Part shown: piece after piece, positions 34,554 through 44,200 of the stretch
How the letters are laid out: each line of letters begins with the position of its first letter
Numbering within the stretch: the first letter of the stretch is position 1
Assembly (NCBI RefSeq): GCF_014696435.1
Contig: NZ_JACJQG010000008.1
Location: forward strand, 62,001-126,000
Source of the DNA: Calothrix anomala FACHB-343
Lineage (GTDB): Bacteria; Cyanobacteriota; Cyanobacteriia; Cyanobacteriales; Nostocaceae
DNA length: 64,000 bases
Reading direction: 5' to 3'
Notes under the pieces: generated by a model
What the model saw: only the letters and a program-made list of their open reading frames with translations
Databases searched by the model: none
Told to the model about the DNA's origin: nothing
Position numbers and translations under genes: made by a program

Positions 34554-34962
34554 TGAGTACCTCAACTTGTGCTAACAACTGCTCTAATTCTTGCAGAAAT
34601 TGTTGGCTTACGCACTCTTGTTCTGCTGCTGTTGGTTTCACAACTACCACTAACCGCCATCCAGGTGACAATCTGGGCAACAACTTATACAAAGCTACTG
34701 TTATCTGACGTTTGATCCGGTTGCGGACTACTGCACGCTTGCTGACTTTGGTGCTAATGGAAATGCCAAATTTGGTGCTGTCTAAAGGTGCTGTCTGGAT
34801 TAACTGTGAATTTTCACCGGCAGTATCCACAGAAGGTTGTTTGGCGATCGCCGGTTTCAAGGCCCTTAATGTGAACAAAGAACCATGACGCCGAATTCCT
34901 TCGCGGAAAACTGCCTGAAAATCTTTGCGAGATTTTAGCCGATATGCTTTGGGCAAAGCCAC
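34540..34962 (-). CDS. rnpA: Ribonuclease P protein component
   Basis: Basic protein of 140 residues. N-terminal YRLKSRKDFQAVFREG and the RNR motif KRAVVRNRIKRQI identify the RNase P protein that supports 5' maturation of tRNA. A low-complexity stretch at about 45-65 (AKQPSVDTAGENSQ) is an insertion seen in cyanobacteria. The gene lies 24 bp after rpmH and overlaps the PH-domain gene. Confidence 0.95.
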   Translation of the reverse strand: MALPKAYRLKSRKDFQAVFREGIRRHGSLFTLRALKPAIAKQPSVDTAGENSQLIQTAPLDSTKFGISISTKVSKRAVVRNRIKRQITVALYKLLPRLSPGWRLVVVVKPTAAEQECVSQQFLQELEQLLAQVEVLNGHS

Positions 34963-34986
34963 AGATGCTCTTTCGCCTAATACGCC

Positions 34987-35121
34987 CTAAACACTCAAAC
35001 GATGACGACCCTTTTTTCTTCTAGCTCTAATCACGTTTCTGCCGTCTGGAGTCCGCATTCTCGCACGAAAACCAGAAGTTCTCTTTCTTTTACGGTTAGT
35101 ACCGCCCAGGGTTCTTTGCAT
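34987..35121 (-). CDS. rpmH: 50S ribosomal protein L34
   Basis: Very short gene of 44 codons. The protein starts [19 protein letters not shown], continues [18 protein letters not shown] and ends RHRLSV, the standard basic L34 of cyanobacteria. It is the first gene of rpmH-rnpA-PH-yidC-khpB. The ribosomal-binding site GAGGAGC(ATATT) is about 5 bases before the ATG at 35121. Confidence 0.97.
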   Translation of the reverse strand: MQRTLGGTNRKRKRTSGFRARMRTPDGRNVIRARRKKGRHRLSV

Positions 35122-35199
35122 AATATGCTCCTCTTAGGTGCTGATAAAAAGTCACAATCTCTAATTTTATCACTCTTATGGCTAAAGGGTAGATATTAG

Positions 35200-35229
35200 G
35201 ATTCACAGTCAACAGTCAACAGTCAACCG
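35200..35229. repeat. Tandem repeat (CAACAGT)n downstream of the DUF2808 gene
   Basis: Four GTCAACA/GTCAACC units in the short gap between rpmH and the DUF2808 gene, within the region expected to hold the rpmH promoter. Confidence 0.8.
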
Positions 35230-35243
35230 TCAACTGACCCAAG

Positions 35244-35756
35244 TTAAGAAATACTCAAAATCCATGTTCCCAGATAGCGCAATAGGGGAACGTCTCCAGG
35301 AGAGAGAACTTGGCAGGTGAAATAGAAGGTTCCACCAAAAGAGGGGTTTTTCACATCAGATAACACAACTTCGACTTTACTGCCTGAGGGTATTGGCTCT
35401 TGGGGGTAAATTTGAATTATTCGACCTTCTTTATCCCACTTCACTTCAGACAAGGGGACAGGTTTATTTTTGACCATCACCTCAATCTTTTTGGGATTGA
35501 AACTGCCTTTGTAATAGTTAGGGTAAGTAATGGCAATTTGCGCCACTGCTAATTTCATTTTTTGGGCAGGGATTCTTAATATATAGCGATCCCAACCATC
35601 AGCTTGTCCGCCAAAGTCTAAACGATAGGGTAGTTGATTTTCACCCTTAATACCGCTAAATAGTGTCAATCCTGGTAGGCTTTGTGCCCAGCTGACAGCT
35701 TGAAAACCCGTCAACAAGCAGCTAGCCACCGCTAAAGTAGAAAGTAAACGTTTCAT
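35244..35756 (-). CDS. DUF2808 family exported protein
   Basis: Protein of 170 residues with a clear signal peptide (MKRLLSTLAVASCLLTGFQA, cleavage after SWA). The mature part is the DUF2808 fold: YRLDFGGQADGWDRYILRIP, YPNYYKGSF, PIPSGSKVEVVLSDVKNP and GGTFYFTCQV. Function unknown; widespread in cyanobacteria and probably periplasmic. The frame extends to 35777, but AGGAGC eight bases before the ATG at 35756 decides the start. Confidence 0.85.
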   Translation of the reverse strand: MKRLLSTLAVASCLLTGFQAVSWAQSLPGLTLFSGIKGENQLPYRLDFGGQADGWDRYILRIPAQKMKLAVAQIAITYPNYYKGSFNPKKIEVMVKNKPVPLSEVKWDKEGRIIQIYPQEPIPSGSKVEVVLSDVKNPSFGGTFYFTCQVLSPGDVPLLRYLGTWILSIS

Positions 35757-36512
35757 AATTAAGCTCCTCACTATCAAGTAGTCAGCTGGGATTTTTTACT
35801 AAATAACTAAAAATTTAGTATTCGTAACTAAACTTTACTACTGAATTTCTGAAAATAGACGTTCAATGCCATAAAAAGTGCCGTTAGTCATTAGTCATTG
35901 GTCATTAGTCATTAGTCATTAGTTTGTTCTCCTTGTCTCCCTTGTCCTCCTTGTCCTCCTTGTCCTCATTCTCTACCCCAAACTTACACATGGGGATCAA
36001 GGATTGTTGCTGAATATGTACAAATGTATCTGAATTGTAAGACGTTTGTTATAAAAATTGAGCAATTCAAACAGCGATCGCTGGTGAACTTGGGCTAGAT
36101 TGATAAAAACAAGCACGAATCCAAGTACTAATCAGTAAAATTTACTTTGGGCAAAATCAGATTTTTTCTAATTGGATGCATATTGCAATATGTCATAGAG
36201 GAATACAAAATTTTTTCAATCCCTAAAATAAGCTGAAGACACAGATGCAAATTCTGGGAATTAACATAGGATATGCAGTATGTAAGCCTATTTAAATTAT
36301 CTCAGATTGTTAACATTTGTGATTAAAAAAATGAGACTTGGCCGTAGAACCAGCAAGATGATACAACCAAGGGTCAAGATTCAATCTAGAGAATCAATCA
36401 ACGGCTGAAATTACCAGCCGATAAGGCATAAGAACGGGGAATCATTCAGCGAATAATTGCAGAGTTTGCGCATAGTTTGCAGAGATGTAAGTATTTATCT
36501 CCAGGAGATTTC
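35757..36512. other. Long divergent gap between DUF2808 gene and pntA
   Basis: 756 bp without a gene. Repeats lie at 35882-35922 (TAGTCAT heptamers) and 35931-35974 (CCTTGTC/TCCTTGT units). The rest is AT-rich and should hold the promoters of the two divergent genes. No riboswitch-like structure was recognised. Confidence 0.65.
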
Positions 36513-37676
36513 ATGAGAATAGCAGTAGCCAAGGAAATTGAAGTTGGTGAGCGTCGTGTATCATTAATTCCTGACATTGTTGCCAAATTGGTCAAACAAG
36601 GTTTAGAAGTTTGGGTAGAAACAGGTGCGGGAGAAAGAGCATTTTTTAGCGATTCTGCCTATGAAGCAGCAGGAGCAAAAATTATTTCTGACCCTGCTAC
36701 ATTATGGGGCGAAGCTGATATTTTATTGAAAGTTAGTCCGCCACAAGAACGGGAAGATGGACGCTCCGAAATAGATTTTCTCAAAGCAGGTTCTGTCTTA
36801 ATTAGCTTTCTCAATCCTTTAGGAAATCCGGCGATTGTAGAAAAATTGGCAAGTCGCCAAGTAACAGCCTTGAGTATGGAATTGATCCCCCGAACTACCA
36901 GGGCGCAAAGCATGGATGCATTATCCTCGCAAGCATCCTTAGCGGGTTACAAATCTGTATTGATTGCGGCTGCTGCATTACCAAAATATTTCCCCATGCT
37001 CACCACAGCCGCAGGTACAATCGCCCCAGCGAAAGTATTTGTTATGGGTGCAGGTGTGGCTGGATTGCAAGCGATCGCCACCGCTAGACGCCTGGGAGCC
37101 ATTGTCGAAGCCTTTGATATCCGTCCCGCCGTTAAAGAAGAAGTGCAAAGCTTAGGCGCGAAATTTGTCGAAGTTCAACTAGAAGAAGAAACCGTAGCGG
37201 CTGGTGGCTACGCCAAAGAAATCTCCGAAACTAGCAAACAACGCACCCAAGAAGTTGTCAACGAACATATTAAACATGCCGATGTGGTAATTACCACAGC
37301 CCAAGTACCAGGGAAAAAAGCCCCCCTACTAGTCACCGAAGAAATGGTGAAACAGATGAAACCAGGTTCAGTGATTGTAGACTTAGCCGCCGAACAAGGT
37401 GGTAATTGTGCTTGCACCGATCCCGGTAAAGACATCGTATACAACGGCATCACCATCATCGGGCCGATCAATCTGCCATCATCAATGCCAGTTCACGCCA
37501 GCCAACTGTACGCCAAGAACCTGACATCATTGATGCAATTGTTGATTAATAAAGAAAAAGCTTTAAATGTGGACTTTGCCGATGACATCGTTGAAGCAGC
37601 TTGCGTCACCCATGCCGGTGAAATTCGCAATCAACGAGTTAGTGAAGCATTAGCAGCGTTGAAAGTTAGAGGCTAG
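36513..37676 (+). CDS. pntA: NAD(P) transhydrogenase subunit alpha 1 (soluble NAD-binding part)
   Basis: Protein of 387 residues, the NAD(H)-binding domain I of proton-translocating transhydrogenase. N-terminus MRIAVAKEIEVGERRVSL; Rossmann motif GAGVAGLQAIATARRLGA near residue 175; mobile-loop block VQLEEETVAAGGYAKE. AGGAGA nine bases before the ATG at 36513 sets the start, although the frame opens at 36477. In cyanobacteria the alpha subunit is split, with the membrane part encoded by the next gene. The 111-bp gap to that gene is filled by repeats. Confidence 0.95.
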   Translation: MRIAVAKEIEVGERRVSLIPDIVAKLVKQGLEVWVETGAGERAFFSDSAYEAAGAKIISDPATLWGEADILLKVSPPQEREDGRSEIDFLKAGSVLISFLNPLGNPAIVEKLASRQVTALSMELIPRTTRAQSMDALSSQASLAGYKSVLIAAAALPKYFPMLTTAAGTIAPAKVFVMGAGVAGLQAIATARRLGAIVEAFDIRPAVKEEVQSLGAKFVEVQLEEETVAAGGYAKEISETSKQRTQEVVNEHIKHADVVITTAQVPGKKAPLLVTEEMVKQMKPGSVIVDLAAEQGGNCACTDPGKDIVYNGITIIGPINLPSSMPVHASQLYAKNLTSLMQLLINKEKALNVDFADDIVEAACVTHAGEIRNQRVSEALAALKVRG

Positions 37677-37709
37677 ATAGGGACTAGGGGACAAGGGGGA
37701 CAATTGTAG

Positions 37710-37765
37710 AGACGCGATTAATCGCGTCTCCGCCCAATGCCCCATGCCCAATGCCCCATGCCCAT
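37710..37765. repeat. Palindrome plus GCCCCAT/GCCCAAT heptamers inside the pnt operon
   Basis: AGACGCGATTAATCGCGTCT at 37710-37729 is followed by heptamers GCCCAAT/GCCCCAT to 37765. The composite has the same order as at 14990-15056. It separates pntA from the alpha-2 gene, which are normally close together. Confidence 0.88.
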
Positions 37766-37787
37766 TTAAACAAGGAGTTTTTATTTC

Positions 37788-38081
37788 ATGACAGAGGCAT
37801 TACTTGCTGCTTTGTTTGTGTTTGTGCTGGCATCGTTTATTGGGTTTGAAGTCATCAATAAAGTGCCACCAACTTTACACACTCCCCTAATGTCGGGATC
37901 GAACGCGATTTCAGGGATTGCTGTATTAGGCGCGATCGTGGCTTCTGGTGCTAGAGAAACCAGCGTATCAGTGATTCTCGGTTTAATTGCCGTAGTACTA
38001 GCGACGGTTAACGTTGTGGGCGGCTTTCTCGTAACAGACAGAATGTTGCAAATGTTTAAGAAAAAGGAGATTAAGGCGTGA
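37788..38081 (+). CDS. NAD(P) transhydrogenase subunit alpha 2 (membrane part)
   Basis: Protein of 97 residues with three membrane helices and the block PPTLHTPLMSGSNAISGI, the transmembrane domain of the alpha subunit. AAGGAG precedes the ATG at 37788. It overlaps pntB by four bases (GTGA), so alpha-2 and beta are coupled. Confidence 0.93.
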   Translation: MTEALLAALFVFVLASFIGFEVINKVPPTLHTPLMSGSNAISGIAVLGAIVASGARETSVSVILGLIAVVLATVNVVGGFLVTDRMLQMFKKKEIKA

Positions 38082-39481
38082 GCGATTTTATACCAACTGG
38101 GATTCAGTTAACGTACTTAGTCGCTGCATCCTTATTTATTCTCGGATTGAAAAAGCTAGGTTCACCTGCAACAGCTAGAAACGGTAATGTTGTCGCGGCT
38201 GTGGGGATGTTGTTGGCGATTGTCGCCACAATGTTAGATCAGCATGTGTTGAACTACGAGATGATTTTGTTAGGTTTAGCGATTGGATCGGGTATTGGTG
38301 CGATCGCAGCTTACAAAGTCCAAATGACAGAAATGCCCCAAATGGTGGGTTTACTCAATGGTTTGGGTGGTGCAGCTTCTGCATTAGTCGCTGTGGCTGA
38401 ATTTTGGCGATTATTGGATTCAGGCTCACCCATACCTTTAGATGTCAACATTTCCATGCTGTTGGATGTGTTAATCGGTGGTGTTACCTTCACAGGTAGT
38501 TTTCTCGCCTTTGCTAAATTGCAAGGTTTAATAAGCGGTTCCCCGATTACATTTCCTTTCCAGCAACCATTTAACCTTTTATTGCTGGGGCTTTATATCG
38601 CAGGTAGCGCCTACTTAATCGTTACACCAGATAGCTTACCGATATTCTTAGCGGTAGTAGCTGTTTCTCTAGTACTAGGTGTCATGTTCGTCATCCCCAT
38701 TGGTGGCGGCGACATGCCGGTAGTAATTTCGCTGTTGAACTCTTTATCAGGGATAGCAGCAGCAGCCGCCGGGTTCGTGGTGATGAACAATATGTTAATC
38801 ATCGCTGGTGCATTGGTGGGAGCCTCTGGGATCATCCTCACCGAAATTATGTGTAAAGCCATGAACCGCTCTCTCTTCAGCGTGCTGTTCAGCGCTTTTG
38901 GTACAGGCGGTGCGGCTGGTGGTGCTGCTGGTGGTGATGTCATCGATCAAACCGTGCGCAGCATCGATCCCGAAGAAGGGGCGATGATGTTGGGTTATGC
39001 CCGTTCTGTGGTAATTGTACCTGGTTATGGTATGGCGGTAGCGCAAGCACAACATAGCGTGCGAGAGTTGGCAGATCACCTAGAACGGATGGGTGTTGAT
39101 GTTAAGTATGCCATTCACCCTGTAGCGGGAAGAATGCCAGGACACATGAACGTGTTGCTAGCTGAGGCGAATGTGGCTTACACCCAGTTGTATGACATGG
39201 ATGATATTAATCCTCAATTTGAACAAGCGGATGTGGCTTTAGTAATTGGGGCTAATGATGTAGTTAATCCAGCAGCGCGTACTGATGTGAATAGCCCAAT
39301 TTTTGGAATGCCAATTTTGGAAGTAGATCGGGCGAAGCAGACAATTGTGATTAAGCGCGGGATGAGTACAGGTTTTGCCGGTGTAGATAATGAATTGTTC
39401 TACAAGGATAAAACTACGATGCTTTTTGGTAGCGCGAAGGATATGGTGTCGAAGTTGGTTTCGGAAGTGAAGCAGCTTTAA
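38078..39481 (+). CDS. pntB: NAD(P) transhydrogenase subunit beta
   Basis: Protein of 467 residues. The first 270 residues hold about nine membrane helices. The C-terminal NADP(H)-binding domain III shows GYGMAVAQAQHSV, HPVAGRMPGHMNVLLAEA and IGANDVVNPAAR. A GTG start at 38078 lies inside the alpha-2 stop. The complex uses the proton gradient to reduce NADP with NADH. A strong terminator follows. Confidence 0.95.
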   Translation: MSDFIPTGIQLTYLVAASLFILGLKKLGSPATARNGNVVAAVGMLLAIVATMLDQHVLNYEMILLGLAIGSGIGAIAAYKVQMTEMPQMVGLLNGLGGAASALVAVAEFWRLLDSGSPIPLDVNISMLLDVLIGGVTFTGSFLAFAKLQGLISGSPITFPFQQPFNLLLLGLYIAGSAYLIVTPDSLPIFLAVVAVSLVLGVMFVIPIGGGDMPVVISLLNSLSGIAAAAAGFVVMNNMLIIAGALVGASGIILTEIMCKAMNRSLFSVLFSAFGTGGAAGGAAGGDVIDQTVRSIDPEEGAMMLGYARSVVIVPGYGMAVAQAQHSVRELADHLERMGVDVKYAIHPVAGRMPGHMNVLLAEANVAYTQLYDMDDINPQFEQADVALVIGANDVVNPAARTDVNSPIFGMPILEVDRAKQTIVIKRGMSTGFAGVDNELFYKDKTTMLFGSAKDMVSKLVSEVKQL

Positions 39482-39532
39482 CGAACCGCGAAGACGCGAA
39501 GAGCGCGAAGTAAAGAAAGAATTTGAGAGTGG

Positions 39533-39571
39533 CTTGCTTTAGGGGTGTGATGCTTCTGAAGCAAGTTTTTT
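39533..39571 (+). terminator. Rho-independent terminator of the pnt operon
   Basis: CTTGCTT (39533-39539) pairs with AAGCAAG (39559-39565) and is directly followed by TTTTTT. The loop is 19 nt and may pair further (TTAG with CTGA-like bases). It lies 52 bp after the pntB stop. Confidence 0.8.
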
Positions 39572-39681
39572 AGTTTGGAAAAATATTGAGAAGCTTAAAA
39601 CTAAATCTTGGTATAAATCCTGATGATTTTTACCTTTTAATTTGAAATTATTTTGTAGAAAATTAGTTTTTAATTGCCAAA

Positions 39682-40005
39682 TTAAATAGAGATACCTTTC
39701 ATAGAATCAATAATTTCTAATGTTTCTTGTTGTTCTTTTTGTTCATCTATATTTCTCCATGAAGTGAATAAATTTTGAATATTGGCTCTCCGGTTTTGCT
39801 TTTGATTATCATCGCTCTGATTAATTTCATTCAGAGCTTTTTCCCAATCATTTAACGCAGCCTGTTTCATCATTATACTTTGAGGAAACAAACGGATAAT
39901 TTTTAGTAGTTCTGGCAGATATTCTTCTGGGGTTTGTTCAATTTCTAATAACAAATCATTGCGAGGGTTGCTTGAAGATTCTGAGATAGGTTGATTATTG
40001 CTCAT
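39682..40005 (-). CDS. Small acidic protein of unknown function
   Basis: Protein of 107 residues starting at the ATG at 40005 (MSNNQPISESS). It is polar, helical and Gln/Glu/Asn-rich (WEKALNEINQSDDNQKQNRR, then WRNIDEQKEQQETLEII), with no membrane segment or known motif. The frame continues upstream to 40230 but there reads a repeat and then the first codons of a mazF gene, so the longer protein is an artefact of an open frame. Function unknown. Confidence 0.5.
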   Translation of the reverse strand: MSNNQPISESSSNPRNDLLLEIEQTPEEYLPELLKIIRLFPQSIMMKQAALNDWEKALNEINQSDDNQKQNRRANIQNLFTSWRNIDEQKEQQETLEIIDSMKGISI

Positions 40006-40173
40006 AAGTTTATTTCTGGTATTAATAAAATTATAGCTGTGGCAGTATAGCTTAGTGCAGTTATCACTCTCTTCTTCCTCTGTGTTCTCTTCTGCGCCTC
40101 TGCGGTTTTTTAGAAAAAGCGATCGCATCTCACGCGCCAAAATGCATAGACAAAGCCCGCCGCAGGCATCGCT

Positions 40174-40230
40174 AATTTCTGTCCCTACGGTTGGATCTAA
40201 ATTAACTAACCAGACTTCACCTCTATACAT
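40174..40230 (-). pseudogene. Truncated mazF-type toxin (5' fragment)
   Basis: The first 19 codons read MYRGEVWLVNLDPTVGTEI, the conserved N-terminal strand of PemK/MazF toxins. The expected continuation (RKTRPxVIVS-like) is absent. Instead the sequence runs into a repeat with CGATGCCTGCGGCGGGCTTTG and AACCGCAGAGGCGCAGAAGAG. It lies 11 bp after an intact antitoxin gene, in the normal antitoxin-toxin order. The catalytic part is missing, so the toxin is dead. Confidence 0.75.
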
Positions 40231-40241
40231 AAGACTCTGAG

Positions 40242-40490
40242 TTACTTTAAGTCTTCATCTGGATATTCATAAAAATCTTCTCCATCCAAATCAGAAAAGA
40301 TATTTAATTCACCATCAGGTGCATAATCTTCAATAGCTGTCATTGCGGCTAGTTTTAATTGACGTTTTTGCTCATCTTTAGTAAGTGAATTTTGCTCTTG
40401 AAGCACCAATTTCAAAGCTGCTTCAGCTATTTTTAGGCGATCGCTTACATTTAGATTTGCAAGTGCTTGGAGAATTTGCTGAGTTTCCAT
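40242..40490 (-). CDS. Putative MazE-type antitoxin left without its toxin
   Basis: Acidic protein of 82 residues. An N-terminal helix pair (METQQILQALANLNVSDRLK) is followed by a long helix and an acidic, unstructured tail (NIFSDLDGEDFYEYPDEDL), the usual layout of an antitoxin whose tail blocks the toxin. A GTG at 40508 is an alternative start. The downstream mazF fragment supports the call. Family not assigned by name; function inferred from context. Confidence 0.6.
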   Translation of the reverse strand: METQQILQALANLNVSDRLKIAEAALKLVLQEQNSLTKDEQKRQLKLAAMTAIEDYAPDGELNIFSDLDGEDFYEYPDEDLK

Positions 40491-40636
40491 GTTAATTACT
40501 AGAGCCACCTATATTACTCATAGTAATGAAATTATAAAGTTAATAGTATTCGCCCAGCTATAGCCCCTCCTCCTCTTCCTCCGCGCCTCTGCGCCTCTGC
40601 GTGAGCCAAAAAAAGCGATCGCACAGCTAAAATTGC

Positions 40637-43600
40637 TTAACTTACCTCCCGTTTTATCGGTATTTCTACCCGAAATTCAGCACCCTTACCAGGTTCAGAT
40701 ATACATTGAATTTGACCACCATGTTTATCAACAACAATTTGATAACTAATATACAATCCTAAACCAGTACCTTTACCAGGTTCTTTTGTGGTAAAGAAGG
40801 GATCAAAAATCCGCGATCGCACATCATCAGGAATACCACAACCATTGTCAACAATCCGAATCGCAATAGAGTTTTCATCTATTACTTCTGTTTGAATATG
40901 AATTTGTGGCTTATGCAATTTTTTGTCTTTGCTGATTGAATGTTCTAGCGCATCAATGGCGTTACTAATCACATTCATAAAAACTTGATTTAACTGAGCC
41001 GCATAGCATTCTACTAAGGGTAAGTTGCCATATTCTTTAAATACCTCAATTGCTGTAAAATTATCCTGGGGCTTTAAACGATGTTCGAGAATTAATAATG
41101 TACTATCAATACCCTCATGAATATTGACTGGTTTCATGTCGGCTTCATCTAAGCGAGAAAAAGTACGTAATGAAAGTACTAATTCGCTGATTCGTTCTGC
41201 TCCAACAGTCATGGAATTGATAATTTTGGGCAAATCTTTCGCCAGAAAATCTAAATCTAGATTTTCTATATGCTTTTGAACTTCTGCTTTCGGATTAGGA
41301 TAGTTTTTTTGATAAATATGTAGCAGTTTTAGTAAATCTTCTGCGTACTCAGATACATAGGTAATATTCCCATAGATAAAATTTATGGGGTTATTGATTT
41401 CATGAGCTACACCAGCCACTAACTGTCCTAAACCTGCCATTTTTTCACTTTGAATCAACTGGCTTTGAGTTTGTTGTAATTCTTGTAGCGTCTGCTTTAG
41501 TTCTTCTTTTTGAATCTGAGTCTTTTCTAGTAACTCTGCTTGCTGAATTCCCACACCTAATTGATTGCCAATATGTACCAATAAATCGATTTCTTCTTGT
41601 TGCCAATTCCGGGGCTTAGTATTTTGATAAGCTGCTAATAATCCCCAGATTTTATCTCCTTGAAAAATTGGTACAATCATATATGCTCTAGCCACAATGG
41701 GTTTGAGCAAATTAATTTGACTAGGATAATCTACAGTATTGTAAATATCCTTAATTATGACAATCTGACCAATATCATAATTTTCTCCTTGAGTTTGTTG
41801 TAAGTAATCCTGAATAATAAAAGGTACAACTTCTTGATTTGATGTACTATTATGAGCTAACGATTCAGCTACAAATTCCACAGTTTTGTTAGGAAGTAAA
41901 CGGTAAATTGTTGCCCGATCCACTTCTAAAAGTTGTCTAACTTCTTTTGTACTGATAGCAAAAATATTCTTTAAATCAAGGGATTGGCGAATTTTTTCTA
42001 CCGTTGCAGCTAATGTTTTTTCCCTTTCGGTAGCTTTGCGTTCGCGTTCTGCGGCTTCCCGTTCGCGTTCTGCGGCTTGTGCAAGTTGCTGTGCTTGTAA
42101 TTGTACTTGCTTCAAGGTTTCTGCTTGTTGTATTGCTACGCCTAATTGCACGCCGACTTGCGCCAGTAAGTTGATTTCTTCATCTTGCCAATAACGTGCG
42201 TGGGAGTTTTGATAAGCTACTAACAATCCCCAGAGTTTTTCGCCTTGAGATATGGGGACAAAAACTTCATGACGGGGATGTTTGTTTGCTGGTGTTTTGG
42301 GTAAGAGATTATGTGCGATCGCTAATTGCGGTCTCATGTCGGCTATGGCATTATCAGCAATGGAATCAGCAACAAAATCACCACTCCAATCAGGGTAGAA
42401 GCGATAAATTGATACTCTCTCTACTTCTAATAGTCCGCGCACTTCTTGAGTCGTCGCCTGAAAAATTGTATCTATATCTAAAGATTGGCGAATTTTCTCG
42501 ACGGTATTCGCTAAAGCTCTTTGTCTTTCCGCCGCTTTGGTGAGTGCTGCTGCTTGAGTTTGCAATTGTTGTAAAAATTCTGCTTGCTGTAATGCTACAC
42601 CTAGTTGAGTACTAACTTGAGTGAGCAAATATACCTCATCTTCTTGCCAATCACGCCGACTGTCGTTTTGGTAAACAGCTAGCAAACCCCAAAGCCTTTG
42701 TCCGTGGTAAATAGCAATGATGACATAAGCTTTTGCTTGATAGCTTTCTAGAACTTTGAGGTAGCATTCACTAAAGCCAGCATTGTATATATCATTACAG
42801 ACGCGGTAGACTTCACCCCTAGCAAAACGACCGCCTTCTGTGTCTTGTAGATAAGTATCTACTACTGGCGTTTCCGCTAAATCTTTAACACTACATTCGC
42901 TGACATTTTCACCTAATTCTGGGCGTTGAAGTTGTTCATCTATTAAGGAAGTCCAACCTGCTGCTACCGATTCAAAAACAAATTCACCGCTCCAATCTGG
43001 ATAAAATCGGTAGATAGCAACGCGATCTGTATTTAAAAGTTTTCTTAGTTCTTCAGTACTAGCGCGAAAAATGCTTTCTAAATCAAGAAACTGACGAATT
43101 TTTTCTACAGTTATAGCTATGGTTTTTTGCCATTCGGCTACTTTGGCTCTAGCTTTTGCTTTGGCTAGTTGTGCAGATTGTATTTTTGCTTGTTCGAGAT
43201 AATCTGCTTGTTGTAACGCCACACTTAAATGTTCAGCAATCAGTTGCACAAATTCAACTTCTGAGGCTTGCCATTGTCTAGCTTCGCTACAATGATGAAT
43301 ACAAAGCAATCCCCATAAATGTTTACCTTTCATCAAGGGAGCAGCAATATTAGCTCTGACTTGAAATCTTTCGAGAATTTTGATATGGCAATCACTAATA
43401 CTAGCTTGATGAATATCAGCTATAACATTAATACTACCTTGCTCATAAAGTTCTACAAATTCCTCTGCAAAGCAATGGTCGTAAAGTTTAGCTGTTAGTA
43501 CAGAATTCCATTCATTTCCCACATCTTCATAAATAAATTCTCCTTCCCACCCCAACTCAGGGTAAAAACGAAACACCCCTACTCTGTCATTATTTAAAAG

Positions 43601-43780
43601 TTGGCGTACTTCCGTAACTGTAGTCTTGAATATAGTATCTATATCTAATGACTCGCGAATTCGGGCGATCACTTTAGATAAGGCTTTATACTTATCACCT
43701 TGATGAAAAGAATGATCGGGTTGATATTCTTTTAGCTCTGAATTCGGTTGTGTTGATGTCAGGGTAAAGGAGTTTTCCAT
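40637..43780 (-). CDS. Four-GAF sensor histidine kinase with cyanobacteriochrome-type GAF domains
   Basis: Cytosolic kinase of 1047 residues. GAF1 is at about 45-195, GAF2 225-405, GAF3 432-556 and GAF4 600-752. They are joined by coiled helices, then a HisKA with [10 protein letters not shown] (His 793) and an HATPase domain ([18 protein letters not shown]). GAF1 carries DHCF (Cys 103) and CH (Cys 131, His 132), 28 residues apart, as in DXCF-type cyanobacteriochromes. GAF2 has a single Cys at the canonical site (GFSECYL, Cys 339). GAF3 and GAF4 lack that Cys. Bilin binding by GAF1, and perhaps GAF2, is therefore expected. There is no response regulator gene next to it. A light-input role is inference; the kinase call is certain. 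Confidence 0.9.
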   Translation of the reverse strand: MENSFTLTSTQPNSELKEYQPDHSFHQGDKYKALSKVIARIRESLDIDTIFKTTVTEVRQLLNNDRVGVFRFYPELGWEGEFIYEDVGNEWNSVLTAKLYDHCFAEEFVELYEQGSINVIADIHQASISDCHIKILERFQVRANIAAPLMKGKHLWGLLCIHHCSEARQWQASEVEFVQLIAEHLSVALQQADYLEQAKIQSAQLAKAKARAKVAEWQKTIAITVEKIRQFLDLESIFRASTEELRKLLNTDRVAIYRFYPDWSGEFVFESVAAGWTSLIDEQLQRPELGENVSECSVKDLAETPVVDTYLQDTEGGRFARGEVYRVCNDIYNAGFSECYLKVLESYQAKAYVIIAIYHGQRLWGLLAVYQNDSRRDWQEDEVYLLTQVSTQLGVALQQAEFLQQLQTQAAALTKAAERQRALANTVEKIRQSLDIDTIFQATTQEVRGLLEVERVSIYRFYPDWSGDFVADSIADNAIADMRPQLAIAHNLLPKTPANKHPRHEVFVPISQGEKLWGLLVAYQNSHARYWQDEEINLLAQVGVQLGVAIQQAETLKQVQLQAQQLAQAAEREREAAERERKATEREKTLAATVEKIRQSLDLKNIFAISTKEVRQLLEVDRATIYRLLPNKTVEFVAESLAHNSTSNQEVVPFIIQDYLQQTQGENYDIGQIVIIKDIYNTVDYPSQINLLKPIVARAYMIVPIFQGDKIWGLLAAYQNTKPRNWQQEEIDLLVHIGNQLGVGIQQAELLEKTQIQKEELKQTLQELQQTQSQLIQSEKMAGLGQLVAGVAHEINNPINFIYGNITYVSEYAEDLLKLLHIYQKNYPNPKAEVQKHIENLDLDFLAKDLPKIINSMTVGAERISELVLSLRTFSRLDEADMKPVNIHEGIDSTLLILEHRLKPQDNFTAIEVFKEYGNLPLVECYAAQLNQVFMNVISNAIDALEHSISKDKKLHKPQIHIQTEVIDENSIAIRIVDNGCGIPDDVRSRIFDPFFTTKEPGKGTGLGLYISYQIVVDKHGGQIQCISEPGKGAEFRVEIPIKREVS

Positions 43781-44031
43781 GCCGAATAGAACTTTAAATA
43801 ATGAAAGTCTTCTATTTCAGAATTCCCTGAATCACTACCAAGGTAACAAATATGTAAATATATCTCTCTGAAGTAACAGATATTTACATAAATCCAGAAT
43901 TTTTTACAATAGAAGTAATAAATATCACAAAAAAATTTAATAATTTTTACTTGGTAATATATAAAACAATATAGGGACAACGATCGCTCGTGTCCCTAAA
44001 GAAGAATTATTGGTGAAAGAAAAGCGGGAAA

Positions 44032-44193
44032 TCACCGTCGCTTAGGAGTGATGGGTTTGGTATCGCGTTTTTCATTTTCTTGACGACGGCGATCGCGCCA
44101 ATCTGCCAAGGTTAAATAACCAACACCCCCAGTCACTAAGACTAGCAGCAGTATGCCCAACAATGCCAAAATATTTAGGACTGGATTTTCCAC
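44032..44193 (-). CDS. Small membrane protein downstream of petN
   Basis: Gene of 53 codons starting with GTG at 44193, seven bases after the petN stop, with GAGG just upstream. The protein starts VENPVLNILALLGILLLVL, forms one membrane helix to about residue 28 and ends with a charged tail (DWRDRRRQENEKRDTKP). Translational linkage to petN suggests a role with, or near, the cytochrome b6f complex, but I do not recognise the family. Confidence 0.7.
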   Translation of the reverse strand: MENPVLNILALLGILLLVLVTGGVGYLTLADWRDRRRQENEKRDTKPITPKRR

Positions 44194-44200
44194 GTTACCT

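Noticed and set aside
43759-43980. 73-residue frame upstream of the four-GAF kinase
   Set aside because: Very AT-rich, Tyr/Ile/Phe-rich, overlaps the kinase start and has no ribosome-binding site.
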